From positions 5,331,680 to 5,395,679 of the forward strand of contig OZ037767.1 of NCBI GenBank assembly GCA_964035545.1: DNA of 64,000 nt. The letters are read 5' to 3'. Source of the DNA: Bugula neritina. Lineage: Eukaryota > Bryozoa > Gymnolaemata > Cheilostomatida > Bugulidae. The notes beneath the pieces are model-generated. The model did no database searches and was not told the origin of the DNA. It saw only the letters and a list, made by a program, of their open reading frames with translations. Positions 37,418-49,418 of the stretch are shown in pieces (position 1 is the stretch's first letter; each line of letters starts with the position of its first letter). The position numbers and the translations under genes are program-made.

Positions 37418-38213
37418 ATGTTCTTTTGGTCATTTGCTTTGCTAGTACTTCGAATTATTTATGTTATTGATAAAGGATTAATTCTGGAAGTTGATGTAAG
37501 TTCATATATTTAACTGTTTAGTGGTTTAGAAAAATTTTGACTATAAGTTTGAATTTTCAAATCTTTTTTATGTCTATTATGAGTAGCTTTACCTTTATAG
37601 TTATATCAACAAATTTACATTCTATGCAGCCTAATTGGTTCATAGATAAACAGCTACTGAATATATGTAAAAAAAATTACAAGAAATATTGAAAATATGA
37701 CAGAAAAGTCTTTAGTGAAAATTACCATATATACCGGTGATGCTAAAATAAGAAGTAACTGTTATGGAGAAAATAACTACAAAGTATGAGTTTGCAACAC
37801 AACGTTTTTGTATCTCTGCTGCCTATGTACTCAATTTTTTGAAAATATTATATATTTTTTTAAATTATGCAACCTTTTATAGCAATTTTAATATATTTAC
37901 AATAAATTTATGTAAAATTAGGGATTGGAAAACAGCTATAGGTCTGCACTGGTGTCTGAACCCTACCAGCTGGTAAATGCCACACTTGTTAGTGGAGTCA
38001 GATCTGCTACAGAGTGCTCAGTAGAATGTACCCAGAAGCAGGCAAAGTGTGCAGCATTTCAGTATGACAGTAAGAGCAAGACCTGTTGGGTCTCTGAAGC
38101 TCCTCCTACAAACAGCACGTCTGGTGTTTTACCAAGTGAAGAGGCCAAGCTCTATCAGCAAGGTTCGTTGTTCATTTAACCGCAGTGTTCATTGCCTGCA
38201 AAATAAACTATAC

Positions 38214-38256
<43 letters not shown>

Positions 38257-40067
38257 TATACATACATATACATACATATATCATATGTGCTTATACTGTA
38301 TGCTTATATTGCAAGTGTGCCCGGCTAGATGGACAAGAAATCCAATAAAATCGACGTGTTTATTCTTTGACTTTGAAAATGAATACACAAGAAATGGCTC
38401 TCAAGCTAAATGTGAAGAACTTGGGGCTAACCTCATTGAATTAGACAGCGAAGAGGTTTTTGATTGGTTTATCAGTCTAAGAGACAACCGGCCAGGTAAT
38501 ACCAAAGTTAAATGTTATCACAAATGTAACGCAGCTAATTCAAATAAAAATATGGTAATGATGATTTTATTCTAATGCGCGTAATTAAATATTTAGGCTT
38601 TTCCTACATATGTTGCACACACCGGATTAATGCAAAACATTTTCTTGACTGCTTAGTATAATAATCAATTTTAAAATCATGTAAATGACTGTGCATTTTG
38701 TGCAAAGCTCCCTCCATACTAAATGTTTAACAAATACATTTGCAGTAACGTGCTTGCACTTTTTTATACTTTAAACTATGTTGCATTCAATATGCCAGTT
38801 ATCAAACCCTAATTATTGCAACCTATAGATATATGTTGTTCGCATAGATATAGTACCCACAGTCTAGAATCTAGATGTGTAAGACATTGATCACGTGTGT
38901 AGTCTAGAGCTCATATTTGAATCTACAAAAAGAAAGTTGATATGCTACTATACATATTTGTTTTAAAAACTTATAAATATTCTATCAGTTATTCAGAATT
39001 TTTTAATATCTTGCTTGTTTATTCTTACAAACTTATTTACATAGAAGAAATATTTAGTTTCAAAATGTATGATGAAAAACTACTATAGTTTATTCTTTTG
39101 AAGTTTGTAGATCAATTACCATATTATATTCAACCGAATTATGGACTGTTAGCGTGATGCTTTGTATTTATCTTATTGGCCCACTCTTCATGTTTTCTGC
39201 AATACTATAATGGTTTCATTATGTTTCACCATCACCATTTTTCTTCCCTGTCTATATATGTTTTCAGCATATGTAAAAAAAAGCTGATCGATTGAAGTGT
39301 TCAGACAATTGAAAAATTAAACCTTTTTAATGCTCAATGCATTATTTTTATTTTGTCTTATGAAAAAAGTAACAAGTTTCATTTTATAGTCAATTGTCAA
39401 AAGTATTTCTTCAATTACATGCATGAAGATACCACAGCTTTTTAAAAACAAGTAAAAACCTATTCTTTTTTGAAGCTATATTTCACTTGCTTCAATTAGG
39501 GTTAGACATTACTGTTTACACAATAGAATAGAATAAGCATAGACCTAGTGATAACAATTTATAGGAAGCAGCTTTGCAAATGGTCACAATATATTAAAAA
39601 TAATTGATATTTTATAAGAATTCAGTAAGAGTTAAAATACTAAAAATACAATTTGCTTATATATTTTTCAAAAGCTTTTTTGCATTAGGTATATCTGTGA
39701 AGCAAGCAAAAAGGAATATTATACGCCACTTCATAGTTTATCAATTGTATTTGATATCAAAATCACAAATGACAAATGTTGCAATACCTATTCAATACAT
39801 AATGCATATAACATATATAATGAAACATATAGTGCAATACTAATATTATTTAAAGAATTCCAGTTCATCGAAGTTTGGGTTGGCGCAATGTGGGATGGAG
39901 AAGAATACCGTTGGAGAAACGGTTTGGTTATACCCGATCATTGGTGGAGGTTAAGAGAACCTAACAGAAGTGGAGATTGTGTCAGTTCGTGTGACTCAAA
40001 GCAAAACTTTTTTTTACGAGATAAGCCATGTGTCTCTTTAGTTGCATCCTATATTTGTGAAAAATGA
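37418..40067 (+). CDS. Secreted PAN/apple plus C-type lectin protein
   Basis: Exons 37418-37495, 37922-38162, 38316-38495 and 39856-40067 join in phase to 236 residues. Exon 1 is a signal peptide (MFFWSFALLVLRIIYVI). Exon 2 encodes a PAN/apple-like domain with ATECSVECTQKQAKCAAFQY and a later cysteine (KTCW). Exons 3-4 form a C-type lectin domain: CPARW and CLFFDF at the start, the AKCEELGANLIELDS helix, WVGAMWDGEEYRW, EPNRSGDC and a closing YICEK. The EPN triplet is the Ca-site motif linked to mannose-type ligands, but the usual WND partner is replaced by LRD before KPC, so sugar binding could be altered. A soluble recognition role is inferred. AATAAA follows at 40406. The acceptor at 39856 (TTTAAAG) was chosen because it alone keeps the frame. 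Confidence 0.88.
38213..38283. repeat. (TA)n and CATA microsatellite in a lectin intron
   Basis: TA run followed by CATACATA, immediately upstream of the acceptor of the exon at 38316. Confidence 0.9.
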
Positions 40068-40405
40068 GTTGTGATATTTCTTCATGCAAAAACAAATGAA
40101 GATTAATGACAGGCTTATATTAAAATAATATGCCAGTTGTCAAGTAAATATTTTATTCATTGTAAGCAATTTTAACTATATCAATTATTTAGACAGTATG
40201 TTGTGTAAGAAAACAGAAGTCTTTGAGATATTGCCTAATGACATGAGTATTTTTAATTTAGTTATGTGATTTTCTAGCATCTCTGGTTTTAGAGAATTGC
40301 TGTCAGCCAAACGTAATTGTTAAAATCATATGGCAATAGTGAAAGTATCATAATGATGTAATATTGGAATCACATTGCTATGTGTATATGTTGTTGATGC
40401 AGTTC

Positions 40406-40411
40406 AATAAA
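40406..40411 (+). promoter_or_regulatory. Polyadenylation signal of the lectin gene
   Basis: AATAAA about 340 bases after the TGA at 40065-40067. Confidence 0.5.
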
Positions 40412-41349
40412 ATACAATTAATCATTACATTATAGAATCATTGACACCAAACATGTAGCACTGCTGTTTTGTTTAAATTACAATACATTGGGCATAAGAA
40501 CTCAAACTGATACAGAATCAACCTAGTTTCAACCAACAAACTATGCAATCAAAGATTCCAATTATAAGAAAAGATTAAACTAAATTTTTATCAATGCCTT
40601 TTGCAATAAAAAGAAATGTACCAGTAAAACTAAATAATAGGTAAGACATAAAGAAACTTTGTCTTTAAAGTTTATGTACTAATATAGTAAGGCATGCATG
40701 TAGCTTATAGTTATGATCCCTGCTAGTAAGGTTTGTGAGCGGCTAATTATATAATTTTAATAGCTTTCATTCAAGTAACTGTTACCTATAATCTGTAGTT
40801 TTCCATAAATTATACTTTCAAATTTGGAATGTTTGTAAGTATTAGACGACTAGATTGAGTAATATCTGTTAATAAAGATAGTGACTGCGTATCATGTGAT
40901 CAGTGTGAAAAATTAAAATGAAAATAACTTGACATCATATTTCAACGCATGTTCTCTTAATGTAATACTGTAGCATCAAAGTAAAAATAAACCTGATTAG
41001 CACAGGTCAAATTAAGATGACTTTTTATGCACAAAAATGATAAACCAACCATAAAAAACAATAGCAATTTTTACCAATTATATTTTCAGATAAGACTGTG
41101 CTTGTATATAACTAAAGTAATCATGACTTAGGTATATAGTATTTTTCTGCAGCACAAGCTAAAATAAAAGCTCCAAACTACTATTTAAGTCATGCTTTTC
41201 AACATGAAGGTTGTAATCATTACACAATCAATCAAGTATCTGCGCTATGAATGTTTTGGCAGATTTAATATGGCTGTGCACTGCTTAAGGAAAGAGAGTG
41301 ACACTGAGTAAAATCCTGCTACCAACAGTTATATAATATTTTGCAATAT
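40412..41349. other. Intergenic sequence before the Kunitz duplication
   Basis: I see no gene and no repeat of note. Confidence 0.5.
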
Positions 41350-41517
41350 ATACCAATAGTAATGACATTGCAACACGTAGATACTGCAGGAAACATTAAG
41401 GAAATGCAATCTTTGTTATTTTATCATTATTTATAACCCTCTCATTCAGGAAATCATGGTCACGTAGTTACTATCTAACAAATATGAAATATAATAACTG
41501 ATGAGTGTTACAGACCT

Positions 41518-41528
41518 TATATAAAAAG
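41518..41528 (+). promoter_or_regulatory. TATA box of Kunitz gene 1
   Basis: TATATAAAAAG, 64-74 bases before the ATG at 41592, conserved in position in the paralogue (45543). Confidence 0.6.
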
Positions 41529-41591
41529 GTAGTATAATATGAACAGCCGGAGTGTAGAGTTAGACACCTGTCACTGAAGCTACACCAAAAT

Positions 41592-43706
41592 ATGATGTCT
41601 GTCAAGACAATGATGCTGTCTGTAATATCTACAGCTTTACTGATTGGCTGCATTCAAGCCTATGGTAAGTTTGTGATTAATTGTAAACTATAATAAAATT
41701 AACTAGTCGCGTGCTTTTAAAGTACCTTGTTTTGTTTATTTACCTACAAGATATTTCTTATGGGTTTTGCAATTTGTTTTGTTTAAGATGTAATTAAATA
41801 GATTCCATAGTATCATAAATCAAATTGTTATATTTACTAATCTTCCTGTTTTAAATTGTTTTGAACAAACTTGCTGAGGACATAGGTGAGTAAGATCATA
41901 ATCAGCTTTCTTAATGTTTTAGAATTTATTACACTAAGCCTGCAATTATGATCAGCTTTTCCATAAATTTAAAAACCAATACTTGGTGGGAAAGGAGCAT
42001 AAACATAAATTGTCTATAATAAACTTGCAGGCTAAGCTTTCAATTGCATTTTTATGCTCAAATTTCCTTTCTATCTAATAAAAAGCCAATAAGCATGGGT
42101 ATTCTAGTGGTTAGAGCACAGGCTCAGTTATAAACACAAGGTCAGGGGCTCCAATCCCAGTAAAAGCCATTAGTAATATTAGGAAAGGCATTCAGTCATA
42201 ATTGCTTCTATAATGTGCCACAATAAAAAGCAAGTCCTTAGTCTTTCTTTCCATGGGGAGGGGGGGTCTCACATGCAGTGATAGTGACTGCAAGCCCACA
42301 AAAGCATAATTTAAACATAATATACTGCTTTCTTAATAAGATATGCTATTCATTCCTACCGTCACACAATATCTGCTGGTATATATCGCTCATGCATGTT
42401 TATATTAAAAAAATGAAATAGAAGTATGACTTATTTGCTTAAAGACTTAATTAATTATAAACTTATTTTCAGCTCAAAATTCTGTGGACAGATGCTTTCT
42501 AGACAAGAAAGTAGGACCTTGCAAGGCGTTAATACCACAATATTACTACAATGCTGGCAGTGGCCAATGTGAGCAGTTTTTCTATGGAGGGTGTAGAGGA
42601 AATGAGAATAGATTTAAGTGAGTAGTACAATTGATTACAATATTCTTTATATGATTATATACTCACTCAGGCAAGTTTATAGTCATTATTCCTGTGAGAA
42701 ACCTCTGATGAAAAGGGTTTTTGTTAAAGCGGGCTAAGGACTTATTCAAATGAGGCACAGGAGCAATTATGACTGGATGCTCTTCCTAACATCACCAATG
42801 GTCTTTGTTGGGGGGGGGGGTGGGGTTCGAACTTACGACTTTGAGTTCACAAAGCAAACGCTTTAACCCCTAGACCGTGGCTGCTCCCTTTTTTATACGA
42901 TTATATATTACTCTAAATTACAAATTAATGTAACGAGAGACTTTAGCTATAGCAAGTTATTATAGTAAATTACACTTTAGAGTTTAGATTAAGCATGTCA
43001 AATTGTAACTTTCCATTCTTCACACTGTACTGTGTGTATGCAAAACCTGTGTTATGATCTGTTTTGTTTCTTACATTTAAAAATTGGAATAAGTCTGAAA
43101 TACATCAATCAGTGAAAAATAGTTTTTAAATTTGAACTCTTTCTAGATTATTCCTACTCCCACATCTGTCTACCATATATAGTAGACAGATGTGGGAGTA
43201 GGAATAATCTAGGTTTCAAATTAAAACACAAGCACAGTTATATATAACTGTGCTTGTGTTTTAATTTGAAACCTTTTTTAGTTCTGTAGAGGAGTGTGAG
43301 AGAAGATGTCCCAATCTGATTAGGAAAATCTGTCGCCTTCCATCTGATAGTGGTCCCTGTGAAGCAGCAATATCAAAGTACTTTTACAATGCTGCCACAA
43401 AGAAGTGTGAGCAGTTCATTTATGGCGGCTGTCTGGGGAATGAAAACAGATTTGCGTATGTATAGCTATGTAATGTCTGCTTTATTTAGAGTTTAGACAC
43501 TTCCACTCCTGTAAGTTCAGGCAGTTTAATAACTTTTATTTCAATCTGAGTGATGAAACTTTCATTTGAATTAAAAAGTTTTAGTCTTTCAAAATTTTAG
43601 TTGTTTTTTATATTATAGATAACTTTTGTAACAAAAATGGGATGACTGGCTTTTTCTTTTTTGTAGGACACTTGCAGAGTGTGAGAAGGTTTGCAGTCTC
43701 TACTAG
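41592..43706 (+). CDS. Secreted double-Kunitz protease inhibitor, copy 1
   Basis: Exons 41592-41664, 42473-42617, 43282-43455 and 43667-43706 join in phase to 143 residues. The signal peptide is [17 protein letters not shown]. Domain 1 begins [13 protein letters not shown] and has C41 followed by K42 at the P1 position, as in trypsin-inhibiting [13 protein letters not shown] and EECERRC supply the remaining cysteines. Domain 2 has SGPCEAAIS, an acidic P1 residue, then [16 protein letters not shown] and AECEKVC. All twelve cysteines are present. Each domain is cut by an intron before its last two cysteines. Secreted Kunitz proteins block serine proteases; domain 1 should target trypsin-like enzymes, whereas domain 2 with Glu at P1 is unlikely to. 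Role in defence or mucus is inference. Confidence 0.92.
42094..42305 (+). mobile_element. Old SINE copy in intron 1 of Kunitz gene 1
   Basis: GGTATTCTAGTGGTTAGAGC, then CATTCAGTCATAATTGCTTC, AAGTCCTTAG and TCTCACATGCAGTGATAGTGAC. Remnants of its tail persist at the same place in unit 2 (about 45915-45965), so it predates the duplication. Confidence 0.75.
42665..42890 (-). mobile_element. Young SINE in intron 2 of Kunitz gene 1, absent from copy 2
   Basis: Minus-strand copy with a well-kept head (GCAGCCACGGTCTAGGGGTT), B box (AAGTTCGAACCCC), C-rich run and the full family body and tail. Flanks TTATATGATTATATACTC and TTATACGATTATATATTACTC look like an imperfect target duplication. The corresponding place in unit 2 (46300-46335) is uninterrupted. 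Confidence 0.9.
43143..43212. repeat. Perfect 31-bp inverted repeat with 8-bp spacer
   Basis: 43143-43173 and 43182-43212 are exact reverse complements around CATATATA. The paralogue has only the left arm near 46558. Confidence 0.95.
43213..43272. repeat. Perfect 60-bp palindrome
   Basis: 43213-43242 and 43243-43272 are exact reverse complements with no spacer. It directly abuts the inverted repeat to its left and ends 10 bases before the exon at 43282. Confidence 0.95.
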
Positions 43707-45360
43707 ATTTGAAGGTCACTCAGCTATCATAAGGTTTTCCATGCCTTCAACAATTAACATGCAGGAACTGTAATGCATACATGAAGAAACTAATATTGAA
43801 ATTAGTTTTAAATTTAACAGTAAAACCTGCAACAGTGTTTTGATTTGAAGGTGTGAATACATTTACAGCCTGTTGACAAACTATTATTTTAGCCAGGGTG
43901 CTAAGTTACATTAGCCTTTATTACTGTGAATGAAGTAATCAAAGCTAATTGATTTTATAAGAGCAACCAAATTGACTATATATAATACAAATATTACATA
44001 ATACAAAAGCTTTCCATAAGAATTGACAACACCTGTACGACTAAATTTGATTTCTGTGACTAAAATTTGTCTTGCCACTTTTATAATGTTAATCCTAGTT
44101 ATTTATTAATAACTTAAACGGAGATTCACATCTTCTCCATAAAATAACTATAAGGATATCGGTATAAAAACTATTATGAGTTGCATTTCCTTATGCATAA
44201 CATCCTTGGAAACAATGGTCTGGTGATTAGATCACCAACTTAGACAACAATGCAGTGAATAATTCCAGTAAAGGTCATTGGTGATGCTAAGAAGGTCATT
44301 CAACTATAATACCATTTTCCGCCACAACAGGAAACAAGTCCCTGACCCCTTGAAAAAAAATCTTTTTAAAGCTCAAGCATTTACAGCGCTTCAAGTTTAT
44401 GCTAAATTTTATTTTGACCTGAGTGATTAAAATTTTAGTTAAGCTTCAAAGCATTTCAGTGTTAATGTATTATTTTTGCTATTTTTATGAAAACAATTAG
44501 GACCGTAATTAGCATCTACAGGTGGAAAAATTAGTTGATATATATTATAATAAAATATCAATAGTGAGAAGTATATAAGGTAAGCTATCAACTACCTATA
44601 ATTCACAAAAATTTAGGCTCTGCTTTTCTGATTGGACAAATGACAATTATTAAGATATTATTATCTGCTTAAAATAAAATAAAAATATAAATAACATGAA
44701 AATATCGCAATGATAATAATTATGTAAAAAGGATTCTTATAGATTTCTAAATAATTCTTTTTGTAAAGCTACTTCAACAAAATCATTCGCATTTATGTTT
44801 ATATGATGAAAAAATAGATTATTAGTTCAAAAAAGTATATGATGTGAGTATACAAAGTAATGGCAGACAATAAAACCATTTACTAAGGTAGGTCAAGATT
44901 CTGAGCTTATTATATATGTTGATGGTTTAGATTTGGAGATTGTTGACACTGTTGCCGTATAGTAACGGGAGGAGATTTCAGATTAAGTACAAGTCTGGTT
45001 TTAATGTCCCTGAAACACATGAAATGTATGAGTTTAACTTTTTTAAGCCGATTTAAGTGAGTTTATGACAATTTTAAAAGCAGAAATATTGTTTTAAAAT
45101 TTGGATCCAGAAAACAAGTTTTAAAACAATTGCTAAGCAACGTTTTTAATCTTTTATCAAAACATATGATTTAGGTGATCTGATATCCTTTATTTTTATG
45201 TGTCAGTTAAGAGTCCGGCGGCTAGTTAGATATTCACTCAGCCTTTTCGCAAACGAGATTTGTTATGAAATTAGTATATGGAACAGGTGCCTATAAATTT
45301 GCAATGAAAATATGAAAAAAATGACATTAATTGCGTAATATATTATAAACTAGTAGACAG
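43707..45360. other. 3' flank of Kunitz gene 1 and upstream of gene 2
   Basis: No gene seen; it is duplicated at 47129-49180. It contains a degenerate SINE at about 44205-44395. Confidence 0.5.
44205..44395 (+). mobile_element. Degenerate SINE copy, 3' flank of Kunitz gene 1
   Basis: GGTCTGGTGATTAGATCACC, then AAGGTCATTGGTGATGCTAA and CAAGTCCCTGACCCC. The same insertion is present at 47645-47840 in unit 2, so it is older than the duplication. Confidence 0.65.
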
Positions 45361-45542
45361 TATAGTAATGACATTGCAGCACATAGATACTGCAGAAAAC
45401 ATTAAAGAAATTCAATCTTTGTTATTTTATCATCAATTACTCTTTTAACTAGGATATTATGGTCACGTGCTTATCTAACAAACATAAAGTATATATGTAT
45501 ATTAAGCCTGATGAATGCTATAAAGACCTTAGAACAAGATAG

Positions 45543-45550
45543 TATATAAA
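45543..45550 (+). promoter_or_regulatory. TATA box of Kunitz gene 2
   Basis: TATATAAA, 49-56 bases before the ATG at 45599. Confidence 0.6.
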
Positions 45551-45598
45551 CAGCAGGAGTGTATAGAGTTAGAAACCTGTCACTAAAGCTGCACCTAC

Positions 45599-47128
45599 AT
45601 GATGTCTGTCAAGACAATGATGCTGTCTGTAATACCTACAACTTTACTAATTGGCTGTATTCAATTAGCTTATGGTAAGTTTGTGATGTAATTGTAAACT
45701 ATAATATAATTACCAGCCGTGTGCTTTTAAAGCACCTTGTTTTATTAATTTACTAACAGGTATATCTTTAAAGGATTTGTAATTTGTTTTTTAAGATGTA
45801 ATCAAATAGATTCAATAATACCAGAAATCAATATTTTATATTGCAATTGCCAATAAAAACAAGTCTCTATAATAGCCTACTATAATAGGCTATATTGTAG
45901 GGATAGGGATAAAAGCAGTCTTTCTATCACCTGGGTTTTCACAGGAATAGCGATTATGAGTCACATGAATTTTAAACATATATTATTACTTTTGATAACA
46001 TATATGCTATTCATTCTTACCATCGCAATAATATCTGTTGGTATCACTTATGCATGTGTATATTAAACTTGAGATAGAAGTGTGATATTTTTGCTTAAAA
46101 AATTTATAATAATAAGTACTAAACTTAGTTTCAGGTCAGGATCCTGTGAACAGATGTTCCTTGGATATGCAAGTAGGACCTTGCAAAGCGTACTTTCCAC
46201 AATATTACTACAATGCTGACAGAGGCCAATGTGAACAGTTTTTCTATGGTGGGTGTGAAGGAATTGAAAATAAATTTAAGTGAGTATTTCAATTAATAAC
46301 AATGTTATACTTTATATAGATATATTACTATAAATTACTAATTAATGTAATGAGATACTAGCTAGAAAATTGTCATAGCAAAGTAAATTCTAGAAGCATG
46401 CAGCATATCAAGTTGTTGTTTCCCATTGCTACTACTATGCTGAGTGTATGCAAAAGTTGTGCTGTGATCTGCTGCTTTTGCCTTTAAAAATTAGGTTATT
46501 ATTGGTCTGAAATACATCAGCGATGATTGACAAAAAGTTTTTGAGTTTAAACTCTTTCTAGATTATTCTACTCCCACATCTGTTTATATACTGCAGCGAT
46601 ATTCTCCTATATATAACTGTACCATGTCTGAACAATATTGACTTGCATGCTAGCTGTATGCAAAATTGGAAAAGTAACACAAAAGTTAACGTTGTACTCA
46701 CTATGTTTTTATTAAATTCCAATAATTTTTTTAGTACTTTAGAGGAATGTGAAAGCGCATTTCCAATTATATACATACGACTCTGCACTTTTCTACCTGA
46801 TAGCGGTCCCTGTGATGACGCAATACCAATGTACTTTTTCAATGCTGGCACTAGACAGTGTGAGCAATTTATTTATGGCGGCTGTCTAGGGAATGAAAAC
46901 AAATTTTCGTAAGTACTTAAAGTTTGTGCAGCTTGATTAGTTTTTTTATTTTAGTATGAGTAATAAAAATTTTATTTCAAATTAAATGATATTCACTTGT
47001 TCAAAATTTTAGTTATTCTTTACAGTATACATAGATTTTAACTATGCAAAGCATGAGTAATTGTTTTATTTTCTTTTTTTAGAACACATGCAGACTGTGA
47101 GCGAGTTTGCGATTTCAAATACGGTTGA
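45599..47128 (+). CDS. Secreted double-Kunitz protein, copy 2, domain 1 missing its sixth cysteine
   Basis: Exons 45599-45674, 46135-46279, 46735-46908 and 47083-47128 join in phase to 146 residues. Intron positions and the lengths of exons 2 and 3 (145 and 174 bases) equal those of copy 1. Signal peptide [17 protein letters not shown]. Domain 1 keeps VGPCKAYFP (Lys at P1) and CEQFFYGGC, but after EEC reads ESAF where copy 1 has ERRC: TGT became TTT at 46760-46762. The first cysteine of the domain is therefore unpaired in the classical pattern. Domain 2 has SGPCDDAIP (Asp at P1) and all six cysteines. The frame is open throughout, so it may be expressed. It could be losing domain 1 function or use the free cysteine for dimerisation (inference). 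Confidence 0.9.
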
Positions 47129-49418
47129 AGTGCACTCAGCTACCAATACCCCAACACTACACTTCTCTAAGTTTTCAACAATTAGCATGCACAAACTGCC
47201 TAATATATTCATGACAAAACTCATATTTAGCCTACGCTAGAATTATTATAAAATTCAACAGTAAAACCGGTAACCATGGTGCTTTGATTTGATGGTTTGA
47301 ACAGTTTTGCAGTTTGTTAACAGAATGTCATATTGGCTAAAGTACTGATTGCTATGTTTGCTGGTTTTTGTTGCTGAATAAATGAATCAATACTAAAATA
47401 AATTTACAAGAGCAACCAGATTGATTATTTATGAAATATTGCAATAGGTAAAACACAAAAGCTTTTAACACATGCATAACTTATAAGATTTGATTCATTT
47501 TACCAAATGTGTGTTGCCATTTTTACAATGTTGATCCTATAGTTATTCAATAATAACTTCAAATGAGATTTACATCATCTCCATAGGACAACTATAGGAT
47601 ATCAATTTAAAGGGTATTAGGAGTTGCATTTCCTTATGCATAGCATCTCTGGAAACAATGGTCTAGTGATTATAGAGCACCAACTTAGACAACAATGCAG
47701 TGAATGATCCCATAGTAAAGATCATTGGTCATGTGAAAAAGAGCATTCAATGAGAATTTTCTCTCATGCCACAATAAAAAGCAGGTCCTTGGCTTTTAGC
47801 TAAAAGTTAATGCTTTTTTTAGAACCCAGGTATGTACAGCGCTTCAGATGTTATAAATCTAAGTGATGAATGTTTTAGCTGATTTTCAAATTATTTCAGG
47901 GTTTTAAATTTTAGCTAACTTTTATGAAAACAAGTCTTTAGCCTCTATAGGTAAAAAGGAGATGAGAAATGTTTCTGTAACTTTTCAAATTGATAATTAA
48001 TTCATGATAATGATGAGATAATATCAGCAGTGAAAATTAATTGAGCTGTCAACTACCTGATTCACAAGTGTTTGGGGACTTTCACTTTCGTGATTTGAAA
48101 AGGACAGCATATAAAATATAAATAATAATAGTTTAACAATTTGCTTGGAAACAAAATAAAAAGTAAAAAAACCATGATAGATTATTACAATGATCATATC
48201 GCTTATATTGTAAAAGATTTTCCAGATTTTCAGATAGATTTTTTTTGTAAAGCAAAATATCTCAGCAGTATAAATTTATCACAGTACGCACTACTCTGAA
48301 AAAGTTACTCACATTTGTGATTCTGTAACAAAAAAATAGGTTGTTAACCCACAAAAATATATAATATATCATGGTTACAAAATAATGGCAGAAAATAAAA
48401 TCATATACTAAAGTAGGTTAATATTATCCAGATTATGATCTTATGTTGATGTTTTAGATTTGGAGGTTGTTGACCCTGTTGCCGTAGTGACAGAAGGAGA
48501 CTTCAGATTAAGTACAAGTCTGGTTTTAATGTCCCTGAAACACATAAAATGTATGAGTTTAACTTTTTTAAGTCGATATAAGTGGTTTTTATATGATAAT
48601 ATTCAACACAAAAATTTTTCTCTGAAACCTTTACAAAAAAAAGTTTGTGACAGTGTCTGAGTGACTTAGACTGTGATGTACTTTATCTATTAGCTAACTT
48701 GGCAACAGGTTCTTAAGTTTATTGACTATCTAGTTGTACCAATATAAGATTCTTTGTCATCCCAATGTCAAAACCGATGGTATATTCAGAGTGTAAATGT
48801 TGGAGTATAAAATTGTGTGCTCATATAATATTATAGCAAATGTAGTGAGCCGTCTGTTGAAAGAGGGAAGTCAATAAATGCTCCTCTGCGGCTGCTTGAT
48901 TAGAGCACACTGACTTGTGCTGTGCAGTGAATTATAGCAACAGCACTGCCAGCTATGGATAGATTTTGATGAATGTATTAAAGCAAGAAAGCTTCAACGA
49001 TTGGTGGCACACCAATACAAGTTGCTAAGTAATATTTGTGTTGCTTCATCAGAAAATATGATTTAGGCGATCTAATATCCTTCATTTCATGTGTTAGTGA
49101 AAAGTATATGATAGTTTTATCTTTACTCAGTCTGCTGAGCAAACAAGATTTGTTATAGAATTAGTATATGGAGCAGGTACCTATGCAAGAAGGTAACATA
49201 ATATTGGTATACGTGTGTCACAATGAAAATGTGAAATGAAAAATATTACAATGAGAACTTGTGACTCGGTTCACTTTCTTTTATAGTAAACATATTCCAC
49301 ATGCATATTTTTTGGGATCGAGTGGACAAATTATATTCTTTCGACAATAGGAACATAATGAGAGTCAAGCTGTGTGCAAAAAGAGCATTCTCAGGAGATA
49401 AGTCGTTAATATAAACTT
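47129..49418. other. 3' flank of Kunitz gene 2
   Basis: No gene seen. It carries the duplicated SINE remnant at 47645-47840. The 66-codon open frame near 48460 lies in sequence shared with 44930-45050, where it is not kept open. Confidence 0.5.
47645..47840 (+). mobile_element. Degenerate SINE copy, 3' flank of Kunitz gene 2
   Basis: Paralogous to 44205-44395 (GGTCTAGTGATTATAGAGC, GATCATTGGTCATG, AAGCAGGTCCTTGGC). Confidence 0.65.

Larger units (their letters stand above)
41350..45300. repeat. Tandem duplication, unit 1 (about 4 kb, one Kunitz gene)
   Basis: Begins AATAGTAATGACATTGCAAC and ends near TTAGTATATGGAACAGGTGC. Unit 2 begins TATAGTAATGACATTGCAGC at about 45361 and ends with the matching words near 49180. 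Similarity covers promoter, exons, introns, an old SINE copy and 3' flank, so the unit duplicated as one block in direct orientation. Confidence 0.85.
45361..49180. repeat. Tandem duplication, unit 2
   Basis: Direct copy of 41350-45300, with the younger SINE and the palindrome pair of unit 1 missing. Confidence 0.85.
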
